A stretch of 64,000 bases of DNA from Mesorhizobium sp. YC-39 (lineage in GTDB: Bacteria > Pseudomonadota > Alphaproteobacteria > Rhizobiales > Rhizobiaceae), in NCBI RefSeq assembly GCF_025753795.1, contig NZ_JAOWPS010000004.1:496001-560000 (forward strand), written 5' to 3'. Within the stretch, counting starts at the first letter, position 1, and each line of letters starts with the position of its first letter. A model generated the notes under the pieces. The model saw nothing but the letters and a program-made list of their open reading frames with translations, made no database searches and was not told the DNA's origin. Positions 8,278 through 16,445 of the stretch are shown here, piece after piece. Made by a program: the position numbers and the translations under genes.

Positions 8278-10401
8278 TCAGCCTCCGATCCTGCCGGTCA
8301 GCGCCACCTTGAAGGTACGGCCCTTGCCCTGTTCCGTTGCCGCCGACGTCGACCATGCGCTTTGCGGATCTGTGTAGGCGGTGTTGAAGAGGTTATCGAC
8401 GGCGAAATCGAGCCTGGTATGGTCGTTGACGCGCCAGTTGGCGAAGACGTTGACCAGGTCGAAGCCGTCATTGACCACCGGCACGGCGTTCGGATTGGTG
8501 CGGCTTGTCCGGGCGATCTTGCCGACGCTGAGATATTGCGCGCCGACGGTGAGCTGGTCTTCCAGCATACGGAAGCCGACGGTCGCTGAGAAGCGGTCGA
8601 GCGGCGTGTTGTTGAGCGCCTGACCGGAATAGACGCCGCTGACGATCTTGGCGTTGACGAGGGCGCCGGCAAGGTTCACGAAGCCCCAGCCATAGTCATA
8701 GACAGCCTCGGCTTCTATGCCCTTGAGCCGTGCGTCACCGATGTTGATTGCCGTGCGCGGGAGGACGGTCAGGTCGACATCGATATAGTCCTCGATATCG
8801 GTGTGGAAGACATTGACCTTGGCACGAAACAGGTCGCCGGCGGTCAGGACGTCGTCATATTTCAGATTGACGCCGGCCTCCCAGTTCCTGGCCGTTTCGG
8901 GCTGGAGAAGCAGATTGGGCACGTAGGTGTCGCCGGAGCCATGCGCACCGCCACCGCGATAAACGTCCTGCAGGCCTGGAGCCCGGTAGCCTTCGGAATA
9001 GGTGCCATAAATCTGGAAACCTTCGAGTGGGGTCACACCGACGGTGAGGCGCGGCGACCAGCGATCGCCCGACATCGAGGCCTTCTCTGGCGGTACGGTC
9101 TTCGTTTCGCCGTCGAGCTGGTAGCCGTCATAGCGCATGGCGGCGATGAGCTGCAGCCAGTTCTCATAATCGCCCTGCCATTGCAGGAAGCCACCATAAC
9201 CCTGCTGCTCGCCGGCGCCGAAATGCGCGGCTTCCGATGAGGCCTCAAGATAGTAGTAATCGAGTCCGTAGGTGAGCGTGTGGGCCATCTCCCAGGCGTC
9301 GAAGCGCGAGGAGTTCTTCATGTTGAAGCCGGTGGTGGCGACGTCGTAGTAGCGGAAGTTGCCGATCGCGGAGATCGGCCAGACCTGCGTCTGCTCGGCA
9401 CGCGTGCGGTTGTGGTAGGCGTTGGCGCTGAAGTCGATCAGCGCGTTGTCGTCAGGCTTCCAGGTGTAGGCAGCCGTGTAGGTCTGGTTGGTCGTGTTGG
9501 TGTCGTAGCGGCTGAGCATCGGCGAGATCGAGCCGCTCGAGCCGGTGATCTGGTCGTTGTAGCGCTGCAGGATGACGCCGAGCTTCAGCTCGTGGCCGTC
9601 AGCCGGCCGCAGGGTCGTCTTCATGTAGCCGCTGGTCACCCGCTCGCCGGTCCATGGCACGGTGTCGCCATTGCCGTCGGTGTAGCTGTCGCGGTTGCGG
9701 TAGATGAGGTTGCCGATAATGTCGGCGTCTTCGCTGAAGCGGTAGGCGCCTGTGGTGCTGGTGGTGAAGCCGTCGCCATTGTCTTCATAGCCGAGCTTCT
9801 CGCTGAGCGCCCAGCGCTCTTCCGGCTTGAGGAAGTCGCCGGCGTCCTTGGTCTCGAAGGAGACGACGCCGCCGATGCCGCCCGAGCCATAGGCGTTGGA
9901 CACCGGGCCGCGAATGACGGTGGCTTCCTTGATCAGGTCAGGCTCGACATAAAACGATCCCGAACCGTGGCCGACGCGCCAGTAGTCCTGGCGGGCGCCG
10001 TCGAGGGTGACGACGACGCGGCCATATTGTTCCAGTCCGCGAATGTTGATGGCGGTCGCCGGATCGTCGCCGTTCATCGAGGCGGCGACGCCCGGCGTGG
10101 TGCGGAAGATATCGGCGGCGGTATCAGGCTGGATGCGGTCCAGCTCTTCCTGATCGATGGCACTGATGGCGGCCATGGATTCGATGACCGCCGTCTTGAT
10201 CATCGTCGCCGAGATGGTGATGACATCGAGCATGGTGGCCGGCTGGTCCTGCGCGGCGTTGGCCGGTGCGAGCCGGCCGGTCTTGGCAGAGGCGCCCTTC
10301 TTTTCCTGTTCCTGCGCGCTGGCCTGCGGCGCGACGCATAGGCCCAGCGCGAAGGCGAGCGCGGTGCTCGCCATCAAGGTCGTGTTGGTTGTCGTTCTCA
10401 T
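8278..10401 (-). CDS. TonB-dependent outer-membrane receptor, heme/hemoglobin type
   Basis: 707 residues from ATG 10401 (MRTTTNTTLMAST, then a signal peptide ending in APQASA). An open frame upstream of this ATG lacks signal features. The plug domain contains INIRGLEQYGRVVVTLDGARQ and GPVSNAYGSGGIGGVVSF. In the barrel, GYRAPGLQDVYRGGG followed by a His and PNLLLQPE corresponds to the FRAP...NPNL motif with intervening histidine of heme receptors. The C-terminal strand TFKVALTGRIGG ends in a hydrophobic/Gly pattern. It imports heme or a ferric chelate using TonB energy. An IRO-type operator overlaps its likely promoter. Confidence 0.87.
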   Translation of the reverse strand: MRTTTNTTLMASTALAFALGLCVAPQASAQEQEKKGASAKTGRLAPANAAQDQPATMLDVITISATMIKTAVIESMAAISAIDQEELDRIQPDTAADIFRTTPGVAASMNGDDPATAINIRGLEQYGRVVVTLDGARQDYWRVGHGSGSFYVEPDLIKEATVIRGPVSNAYGSGGIGGVVSFETKDAGDFLKPEERWALSEKLGYEDNGDGFTTSTTGAYRFSEDADIIGNLIYRNRDSYTDGNGDTVPWTGERVTSGYMKTTLRPADGHELKLGVILQRYNDQITGSSGSISPMLSRYDTNTTNQTYTAAYTWKPDDNALIDFSANAYHNRTRAEQTQVWPISAIGNFRYYDVATTGFNMKNSSRFDAWEMAHTLTYGLDYYYLEASSEAAHFGAGEQQGYGGFLQWQGDYENWLQLIAAMRYDGYQLDGETKTVPPEKASMSGDRWSPRLTVGVTPLEGFQIYGTYSEGYRAPGLQDVYRGGGAHGSGDTYVPNLLLQPETARNWEAGVNLKYDDVLTAGDLFRAKVNVFHTDIEDYIDVDLTVLPRTAINIGDARLKGIEAEAVYDYGWGFVNLAGALVNAKIVSGVYSGQALNNTPLDRFSATVGFRMLEDQLTVGAQYLSVGKIARTSRTNPNAVPVVNDGFDLVNVFANWRVNDHTRLDFAVDNLFNTAYTDPQSAWSTSAATEQGKGRTFKVALTGRIGG

Positions 10402-10503
10402 GTGATCCCAGCCCCCAGGCAAAGCAAACTGCTGGCGGTGGCTGAGCGGCCTTGGCTGGCATGATGGAAATCCCTCGACCAACCGGGTCAGGGCATGGGT
10501 CAC

Positions 10504-10530
10504 ATATTAAAACATGATGACACAAGTCAA
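10504..10530 (-). promoter_or_regulatory. Promoter of the TonB receptor gene with RirA (IRO) box
   Basis: On the minus strand, TTGACT (10530-10525) and TAATAT (10509-10504) are about 15 bp apart. The palindromic TGA-N9-TCA at 10515-10529 matches the published IRO-box consensus bound by the iron regulator RirA in Rhizobiales and covers the -35 and spacer. It lies in the 182-bp gap between the receptor and the divergent hmuT-like gene, so it could repress both when iron is plentiful. The motif is short, so this is a candidate only. Confidence 0.5.
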
Positions 10531-10583
10531 CTTTAAATTTATAGGCCAACACCATCAGCGAAATCCTGACAGGAGTGAACAGC

Positions 10584-11534
10584 ATGGTCGGCACTGAGGA
10601 CAGGTGGACGCACTGGCTCCGACCACGGGGCAGGATCGCGATGGTGCTCATTCTGGCGCTGTCCGTGCTGGCGCCTTCCTGCGGCTTCAAGGCGCTGGCG
10701 GCCGAGACGGTGGTGGACGCGCTGGGGCGCACCGTCGCGCCGGGACCGGCGACGAGAATCCTGACACTTGGCTCCGACGTCACCGAGATCGTGCATGCGC
10801 TTGGCGCCGGCGAGCGGATCATTGCTGTCGATCGCGGCAGCAAATATCCCGCCTCCATCGCGCAAAAGCCCAATGTCGGCTACCGCCGCCAGCTCTCTGT
10901 CGAAGGGTTGGCCGGGCTGCGCCCCGATTTGATCCTGGCGGCGCAGGACAGCGGGCCACCCGAAGCGGTCGAGGTGCTGAAGTCGCTGGCGATTCCGATC
11001 GTCTTCATCCCCGAGGACAACAGCCCGCAAGGCATCGAACGCAAGATCACGCTGATCGCCGCGTCGCTCGGACGCGAGGACAAGGGCAGGGCGGTCTCCG
11101 CCGAGGTGCTCGGCGCCTTTCAAGCCGCTGCCGATCTCGCATCGAAAGTTGCGCCGGAGCGCCGCAAGAAGGTGGTGTTCTTCCACGGTCTGGTGCGGCT
11201 GAGCGCGGCCGGCGCCGGCACGGCGGCCGATGCGATCATCCGCTACGCCGGCGGCATCAATCCGATGGATGTCGTGAGGGGCTACAGGCCCGCGTCGGAG
11301 GAGAAACTGATCGAGATGGCGCCCGATGTCATCCTGATGATGAGCGACGGCAAGGGCGGGCCGACCGCCGAGCAGGTGTTCGGAACGCGCGCGTTGAGCG
11401 CCACGCCGGCTGCGCAGAACAAAGCGCTGATCGTGCTCGACGGCGCCTATATGATCGGCTTTGGCCCGCGCACCGCCGATGCGATCCGCGATCTGGCGCA
11501 GGCGCTGTATCCGGAACTGGCGGACGAGGATTAA
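10584..11534 (+). CDS. hmuT: Heme ABC transporter periplasmic binding protein, HmuT type
   Basis: 316 residues from ATG 10584, which follows AGGAG (10571-10575) by eight bases; a GTG three codons earlier overlaps that ribosome-binding site and is unlikely. There is a signal sequence (IAMVLILALSVLAPSCGFKALAA). The body (VVDALGRTVAPGPATRILTLGSDVTEIVHALGAG, GLRPDLILAAQD) is typical of the class III heme/cobalamin binding proteins. It would pick up heme in the periplasm after the TonB receptor. No hmuU permease, hmuV ATPase or hmuS follows: the next gene is a convergent LacI regulator, 15 bp away. Its membrane partners must be elsewhere. Confidence 0.8.
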   Translation: MVGTEDRWTHWLRPRGRIAMVLILALSVLAPSCGFKALAAETVVDALGRTVAPGPATRILTLGSDVTEIVHALGAGERIIAVDRGSKYPASIAQKPNVGYRRQLSVEGLAGLRPDLILAAQDSGPPEAVEVLKSLAIPIVFIPEDNSPQGIERKITLIAASLGREDKGRAVSAEVLGAFQAAADLASKVAPERRKKVVFFHGLVRLSAAGAGTAADAIIRYAGGINPMDVVRGYRPASEEKLIEMAPDVILMMSDGKGGPTAEQVFGTRALSATPAAQNKALIVLDGAYMIGFGPRTADAIRDLAQALYPELADED

Positions 11535-11549
11535 GATTGCGAGAACGCA

Positions 11550-12581
11550 TCAGATCTCAGGGATGCTTTCCCTGAAGATCACTTGCAGCCTCGGCTGGTG
11601 CAGTTCGTAGGGCAAGCCCCTGACGGCGTGGGCCAGGATGTTGAGCGCTTCGCGGGCCTCGACGCGCGGGTTCTGGTCGATCACGGCGTCGAGCGTGCCG
11701 TCGAGCAGAAGGTCCTTGGTGCCTTCCGTCACCTCATGGCCGAGGAAGACCGTCGACAGCGCGCGGCCGCGCTCCTTCAGCGCCCTGGCGATGCCGGTGT
11801 TGCCGGCGCCGACATTGTAGATCGCGGCCAGATCTGGATGCCGGTCCAGCAAAGCGGAGGCCTCGGAATAGGCCTTTTCCCGATCGTCGAGCATTTCGCG
11901 CATCTCGACGATCTCCAGATTGGGCGATTCCTCCGTCAGGATATGGCGGAAGCCCATCTCGCGCTCCTCATGGCCGCGATAGGACAGCGAGCCCGCGAAT
12001 AGCGCGACCTTGCCAGGGTGCCCAGCGCCCATGAAGCGATTGAGCAGGTAGCCGGCGAGCCTGCCGGCGGCGCGGTTGTCGATGCCGATATAGGCGACCC
12101 TTGGCACGTGCAGGATGTCGGAGGCGATGGTGACGACCTTGACGCCGCTGGCAGATAGCGAGCGGATCGCCTCGCGGACCGTCGGATGGTCGAGAGCGAT
12201 GACGCCGACGCCCTGCGTCTGGCCGTGCAAATCCTGCAGCAGGCGGGCAAGCCGGTCCGGATTGAAGCCTTCGATGGTGGCGACGCGGACGTCGAGATCG
12301 GGTCGCGCCTGCGCCTGCGCCTCGATATGCCGGTGCAGCATCTTGATGAAGGAATTGGTGCCGGCGGGCAGGGCGAAGTCGAGCCGTATGACAGCGCCGG
12401 ACAAGGTAGCGCGCTGGGTCGGACTGTTCGAATTTTCGGCGATATAGCCAAGCCGCTGCGCCATCTCGAGCACGATTTCGCGCGTGCGCGCCCGGACGCC
12501 GGGGCGGTTGTTCAGCACACGGTCGACCGTGGCGGCCGAAACGCCAGCTTCGCGGGCTATATCTGTCAGGGTGGACCGCAC
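11550..12581 (-). CDS. LacI-family transcriptional regulator
   Basis: 343 residues from a GTG start (12581; an in-frame stop lies three codons upstream, with GAGG before it). The N-terminal helix-turn-helix and hinge are clear: TLTDIAREAGVSAATVDRVLNNRPG. The C-terminal part is a periplasmic-binding-protein-like sensor domain. It is divergent from the long CUT1/CUT2 sugar operon starting at 12937 and very probably controls it, sensing a sugar or sugar phosphate. A dyad-rich candidate operator lies in the shared intergenic region. Confidence 0.9.
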   Translation of the reverse strand: MRSTLTDIAREAGVSAATVDRVLNNRPGVRARTREIVLEMAQRLGYIAENSNSPTQRATLSGAVIRLDFALPAGTNSFIKMLHRHIEAQAQARPDLDVRVATIEGFNPDRLARLLQDLHGQTQGVGVIALDHPTVREAIRSLSASGVKVVTIASDILHVPRVAYIGIDNRAAGRLAGYLLNRFMGAGHPGKVALFAGSLSYRGHEEREMGFRHILTEESPNLEIVEMREMLDDREKAYSEASALLDRHPDLAAIYNVGAGNTGIARALKERGRALSTVFLGHEVTEGTKDLLLDGTLDAVIDQNPRVEAREALNILAHAVRGLPYELHQPRLQVIFRESIPEI

Positions 12582-12936
12582 AGTCGACTACCTCATTGCC
12601 AGCATCAAAATCACGCAAATCTCGATCGAACCCGGAGAACGGCTCATCCCCGGCAGCGATTCTGATGGGAAATGATGTAACCGGCCTTGGCCGATGCGCA
12701 AGCCGCCGGGCTAAACCAAATCGCCGGGCAGCGTGGGAAAGGGCGCAATCGGCGTTGAATTCCCTCAAATCCAAGCAATGGGTGCGATGCGGCAAGCTCG
12801 GTGGACTGCATTCTCTCCCTCATTTGCGATGTTGTGACGCGTTTTGATTATTTATGATGTTGACAGGCTTCATATCCTGCCGTCAATATCCATCATAAGG
12901 GCCGTGGAGGAACAGGGCCCTGAGGGAGGACTTCCA
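12582..12936. other. 355-bp divergent intergenic region
   Basis: No gene is evident. The first 260 bp next to the LacI gene show no clear motif. The last 90 bp turn AT-rich and hold the candidate promoter and dyad described at 12852-12898, and then the GGGAGGA ribosome-binding site for the CUT1 binding protein at 12924-12930. Confidence 0.6.
12852..12898 (+). promoter_or_regulatory. Candidate promoter inside a nested dyad (LacI operator candidate)
   Basis: TTGACA (12860-12865) and CAATAT (12884-12889) are 18 bp apart and fit a sigma-70-type promoter. They are embedded in nested inverted repeats: TTATGATG (12852-12859) with CATCATAA (12891-12898), TTGAC with GTCAA, and CAGG with CCTG. A repressor bound here would block the promoter directly. 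The arms are offset by one to three bases, so it could equally be an mRNA leader hairpin. Confidence 0.4.
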
Positions 12937-14550
12937 ATGTCAAATTTGATCCGCATGTCGCGGCGCCGGTTGCTGGCGTCCGGTGGAAAGGCGGCCGTGT
13001 TCGTGGCCGCGGCAGGTATTGCGCCGCAATTCATCCGTCCAGGCCGCGCCTATGCAGCCGATGCGCTGGCGCCCGGCATGATCGGCGGCCCGACGGGCTT
13101 CGACGGCTCGGAGCGCTATCAGTATGGCCCAGACACGCCGGAAGGCCGTGCTATCGAGGCGGTCAAGGCGATGAAGGGCGCCGGCAAGGCGCCGGCCAAA
13201 ATCGTGCTCGGCCTGTCCGACGGCTCGATCGGCCAGCTGACGCAGCCCTTCCCGGCCGGCGCGCCGTCGATCAAGGATCTGTGGGAAAAGGAAAGCGGCA
13301 TTCCGCTCGAAATCGTCGGCGTGCCGAACGGGCAGGAATTCACCAAGACGATGCAGGACATCTCCACCAAGGGTGGGGCCTATGACATCTATGCGGTCGA
13401 GTGGAACCGCCTCGGCGATCTTGCCGAAACCGGCGGCATTCTGAAACTTGACGACTTCGTCGCCCAGCACAAGCCGGAATGGGACGATCCCGAGCGCGGC
13501 TATGTCAACGGCGCCAAGGGTGTGTCGCTGCTCAACCAGTATCGCGGCTCGACCTATGGCGTGTCGCTGGACGGCGATTTCCAGACCTGGGTCTACCGAA
13601 CCGACCTGTTTGGCGACGCCGCAGAACAGAAGGCCTTCAAGGACAAATACGGATACGACCTTGCGCCGCCAAAGACCTGGAAACAGCATGGCGACATCGC
13701 GGCATTCTTCCAGCGGCCGGACAAGGGCCTGTTCGGCTCGACCGATCTGCGCAACCAGGGCTGGGGCTACACCAACTGGTATCAGCGCTATGTCTCAATG
13801 GCTTCGCCCAACCAGTTCCTGTTCGACGATACCGGCAAGCCGGTGATCAATTCTGAGCAGGGCATCGCGGCGACGACGGAATATGTCGATTCACTCTCGC
13901 ATCATTCGCCGGATGCGATCTCCTGGGGCTGGCCGGAGCAGTATGGCAATTTCGCCAAGGGCGGTGCGGCCATGACCTGCGCCTTCTCCAACCTGCCGAA
14001 ATTCCTCGACAATGCCGGCAACAAGGACTCCCAGGTCACCGGCAAGATCGGCTCGATGCTGCCGCCCGGCCGCGAGATTGACGGCAAGCTGATCAGCCGT
14101 TCGGTGCTGTGGCTCAATTTGTCGGCTTCGGTGTCCTCGCAGGCCAAGCATCCGGAGGCCTGCTATCTCTTCCTGCAGTGGCTGGGATCGAGCCGCATCT
14201 ATGCCTGGATGACCGCCAATCCGGGCGGCTATTTCGATCCGTTCCGGCTGTCGGATTTCTCCGATCCGCTGGTCCGCCAGACCTACCACGCCTACCACAT
14301 GGATGTGGTGCGCGAGACGGTCGCCCGCACCGTGCCGACCATCAATTATCCCGGCGCCACCGCCTTCCACAATGCGCTGGACGAGAACCTCGTTGCAGCG
14401 CTGACCAAGGCCAAGACGGCCGAGCAGGCGATGGCCGACACCGAAGCCGAGTGGAAGAAGATCGCCCGGCGCACCGGCGAGGAGAAGCTCCTCGAAGCCA
14501 TCAAGACCAACAAGGAGGCATGGCCCACCGTTCTCGATCCGATCAGCTGA
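12937..14550 (+). CDS. CUT1 ABC transporter binding protein with Tat signal
   Basis: 538 residues from ATG 12937 (SD GGGAGGA). The N-terminus MSNLIRMSRRRLLASGGKAA with a hydrophobic stretch ending in RAYA is a twin-arginine signal, so the protein is exported folded. It is a large family-1 binding protein (IVGVPNGQEFTKTMQDISTK, YGVSLDGDFQTWVYRTDLFG), about 100 residues longer than maltose-type proteins and comparable to the rhizobial glycerol binding protein GlpV. The downstream set of two permeases and two ATPases also mirrors the glycerol system, but no glycerol dehydrogenase is present. Substrate: a sugar or polyol, not resolved. Confidence 0.85.
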   Translation: MSNLIRMSRRRLLASGGKAAVFVAAAGIAPQFIRPGRAYAADALAPGMIGGPTGFDGSERYQYGPDTPEGRAIEAVKAMKGAGKAPAKIVLGLSDGSIGQLTQPFPAGAPSIKDLWEKESGIPLEIVGVPNGQEFTKTMQDISTKGGAYDIYAVEWNRLGDLAETGGILKLDDFVAQHKPEWDDPERGYVNGAKGVSLLNQYRGSTYGVSLDGDFQTWVYRTDLFGDAAEQKAFKDKYGYDLAPPKTWKQHGDIAAFFQRPDKGLFGSTDLRNQGWGYTNWYQRYVSMASPNQFLFDDTGKPVINSEQGIAATTEYVDSLSHHSPDAISWGWPEQYGNFAKGGAAMTCAFSNLPKFLDNAGNKDSQVTGKIGSMLPPGREIDGKLISRSVLWLNLSASVSSQAKHPEACYLFLQWLGSSRIYAWMTANPGGYFDPFRLSDFSDPLVRQTYHAYHMDVVRETVARTVPTINYPGATAFHNALDENLVAALTKAKTAEQAMADTEAEWKKIARRTGEEKLLEAIKTNKEAWPTVLDPIS

Positions 14551-14552
14551 TC

Positions 14553-14600
14553 CTCCTCCCAGGATCTCATGGAGGGGAGGAGTGATTGCTCTTCCCCTCC
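14553..14600 (+). terminator. Two mutually exclusive stem-loops after the CUT1 binding-protein gene
   Basis: CTCCTCCC (14553-14560) can pair with GGGAGGAG (14575-14582), or GGAGGGGA (14571-14578) can pair with TCCCCTCC (14593-14600). The purine-rich middle arm is shared, so only one hairpin can form at a time. Neither has a U-tract. The location between the binding-protein and permease genes suggests attenuation of the downstream genes. Confidence 0.45.
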
Positions 14601-14628
14601 GCAATGATGACTCCAGCAAAGCTGCAAG

Positions 14629-15489
14629 ATGAAGCGTTCCGTCCCGTTCGAGATATTCCGCTATGCCGCGATATCAGCGGCCATGGCGGTGACGCTGGTG
14701 CCGATCCTGTGGATGGTGTCGATGGCGTTCAAGCCGATCGCCGAATGGTCGGCGACCGGCGCCGAGCTGACCTGGTGGCCGAAGAACCCGACGCTCAGCA
14801 ATTTCCAGTTCGTCTTCGGTGAATCGACCAACAGTCTCATCGTCGCGCTCGACCGCACGGCGCTGAAGCCGATCCTGTCGTCGCTGCTGTCGGCCACATT
14901 CGGCACGGGAATCGCCATGTCGGCCGGCACGGCAGCCGCCTACGGGTTGTCGCGCTTCGGCTCTGGCCAGAACCTGCCGCTGGCGCTGATCCAGTTGCGC
15001 CTGTTTCCGCCGATGGCGGTCATGACGCCGGTGATGATCATGTGGGCCTTCCTCAATTTCACCGACAGCTGGTGGGGCCTGTCGCTGATCTACGGCATCG
15101 TTACGCTGCCCTTCGCCTTCTGGCTGATGAAGACCTTCTTCGACGACATGCCACGCGAGATCGAGGAGGCGGCACTGGTCGAGGGTTGCTCGCGGTGGCG
15201 CGTCTTTACCCGCATCACGCTGCCAATGATGCGCGCGCCGCTGGCAAGTGCGGCGCTCTTCGTCTTCATCCTCAACTGGTCGGACTATCTGATCGCGCTG
15301 CTTTTGACGACGCGCGAATGGGTGACGATACCGGTCTACATGGCGTCGCTGTCGTCCTCGATGACCGGGCAGCTCTATGGCGCCAAGGCAGCGCTTGGCC
15401 TCATTGCCGCAGTGCCGCCGGTCATCATGGGCATCGCCATCCAGCGCCATCTGGTGCGCGGGCTGACCTTCGGGGCGCTCAAGCAATGA
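14629..15489 (+). CDS. CUT1 ABC transporter permease, MalG-like
   Basis: 286 residues, about six membrane helices, and the EAA loop EEAALVEGCSRWRVFTRITL about two-thirds along. It is one half of the inner-membrane channel. The ribosome-binding site is weak; the sequence AAGCTGCAAG precedes ATG 14629. Its stop overlaps the next permease start by ATGA. Confidence 0.87.
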   Translation: MKRSVPFEIFRYAAISAAMAVTLVPILWMVSMAFKPIAEWSATGAELTWWPKNPTLSNFQFVFGESTNSLIVALDRTALKPILSSLLSATFGTGIAMSAGTAAAYGLSRFGSGQNLPLALIQLRLFPPMAVMTPVMIMWAFLNFTDSWWGLSLIYGIVTLPFAFWLMKTFFDDMPREIEEAALVEGCSRWRVFTRITLPMMRAPLASAALFVFILNWSDYLIALLLTTREWVTIPVYMASLSSSMTGQLYGAKAALGLIAAVPPVIMGIAIQRHLVRGLTFGALKQ

Positions 15490-16445
15490 GCGCGGTGACC
15501 GCGACGATTTCGGAGGACGCGATGAAGACCGTCCAGGCAAAGCCGGCCTTGCGGGACGAAGGCGCAAAGCTTGGCTTCCGGCTGACACTGCCGGCGCAGA
15601 TCCTGGTGCTGTTCATTGCCGTCTTCCCGCTGCTCATGCAGCTCTACATCAGCCTGACCGACTGGTCGCCGCTGTCGGGCACCGGCTGGTGGAACGCATG
15701 GTCGATGTGGAACAATTTCGCCAACTACACCGACCTTGCCGTCGACGCGCGTTTCTGGAGCGCGCTGAAGCGCACGGCCATCGTCATGATCGTTTGCGTG
15801 CCGATCGAGTTCCTGCTCGGGCTGGCGCTGGCGACGCTGTTTGCCGACGAGTTTCCGGGCAAGCGCATCTTCTACTCGATCCTCTTGATGCCGATGATGG
15901 TGGTGCCGGCGGTGGCCGGCTACATGTTCTTCATGCTGTTCCAGTCGGGCGGCCCGGTGAACGATCTCCTGTCGGCGATATCGGGCATGCCGGTCACCAT
16001 CGCATGGCTGTCCGACCCGACGCTGGCGCTGATCGCGGTGATGGTCGCCGACATCTGGCAGTGGACGCCGCTGATGTTCCTCATCCTGCTTGCTGGCCTG
16101 GTCGGGGTGCCCGAGGACCAGATCAAGGCAGCGACACTGCTCGGCGCCAATCCTTGGCAGCGCTTCATCACCATCGTGCTGCCGAAGATGAAGACGATCA
16201 TCATCATCGCGCTGGCGATCCGGGTGATCGAGAACTTCAAGATTTTCGATACGCTCTATATCATGACCGGCGGCGGTCCCGGCGTCGCCACCGAGACGAT
16301 CTCGGTCTACATCTACAAGCTCACCACCCAGGACCTGATCTGGGGCTATGTCGCGGCGATCGCACTGGCCATATTGATCGTGCTGTCCATCGCCGCGGTC
16401 TTTGCGATGAAGCGCATGGCCCGGGCACGGGAGGTGCCGGCATGA
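15486..16445 (+). CDS. CUT1 ABC transporter permease, MalF-like
   Basis: 319 residues from ATG 15486, overlapping the previous stop by 4 bases. The first helix is LPAQILVLFIAVFPLLMQLYISL, and the coupling loop reads IKAATLLGANPWQRFITIVL. FKIFDTLYIMTGGGPGVATETISVYIY near the end is the familiar MalF-type C-terminal motif. It is the partner of the MalG-like permease and overlaps the first ATPase gene by 4 bases. Confidence 0.88.
   Translation: MSAVTATISEDAMKTVQAKPALRDEGAKLGFRLTLPAQILVLFIAVFPLLMQLYISLTDWSPLSGTGWWNAWSMWNNFANYTDLAVDARFWSALKRTAIVMIVCVPIEFLLGLALATLFADEFPGKRIFYSILLMPMMVVPAVAGYMFFMLFQSGGPVNDLLSAISGMPVTIAWLSDPTLALIAVMVADIWQWTPLMFLILLAGLVGVPEDQIKAATLLGANPWQRFITIVLPKMKTIIIIALAIRVIENFKIFDTLYIMTGGGPGVATETISVYIYKLTTQDLIWGYVAAIALAILIVLSIAAVFAMKRMARAREVPA

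Noticed and set aside
9280..10341. 353-codon open frame on the plus strand inside the TonB receptor gene
   Set aside because: Val/Gly/Ala-rich antisense reading of the receptor; no domain and no ribosome-binding site.
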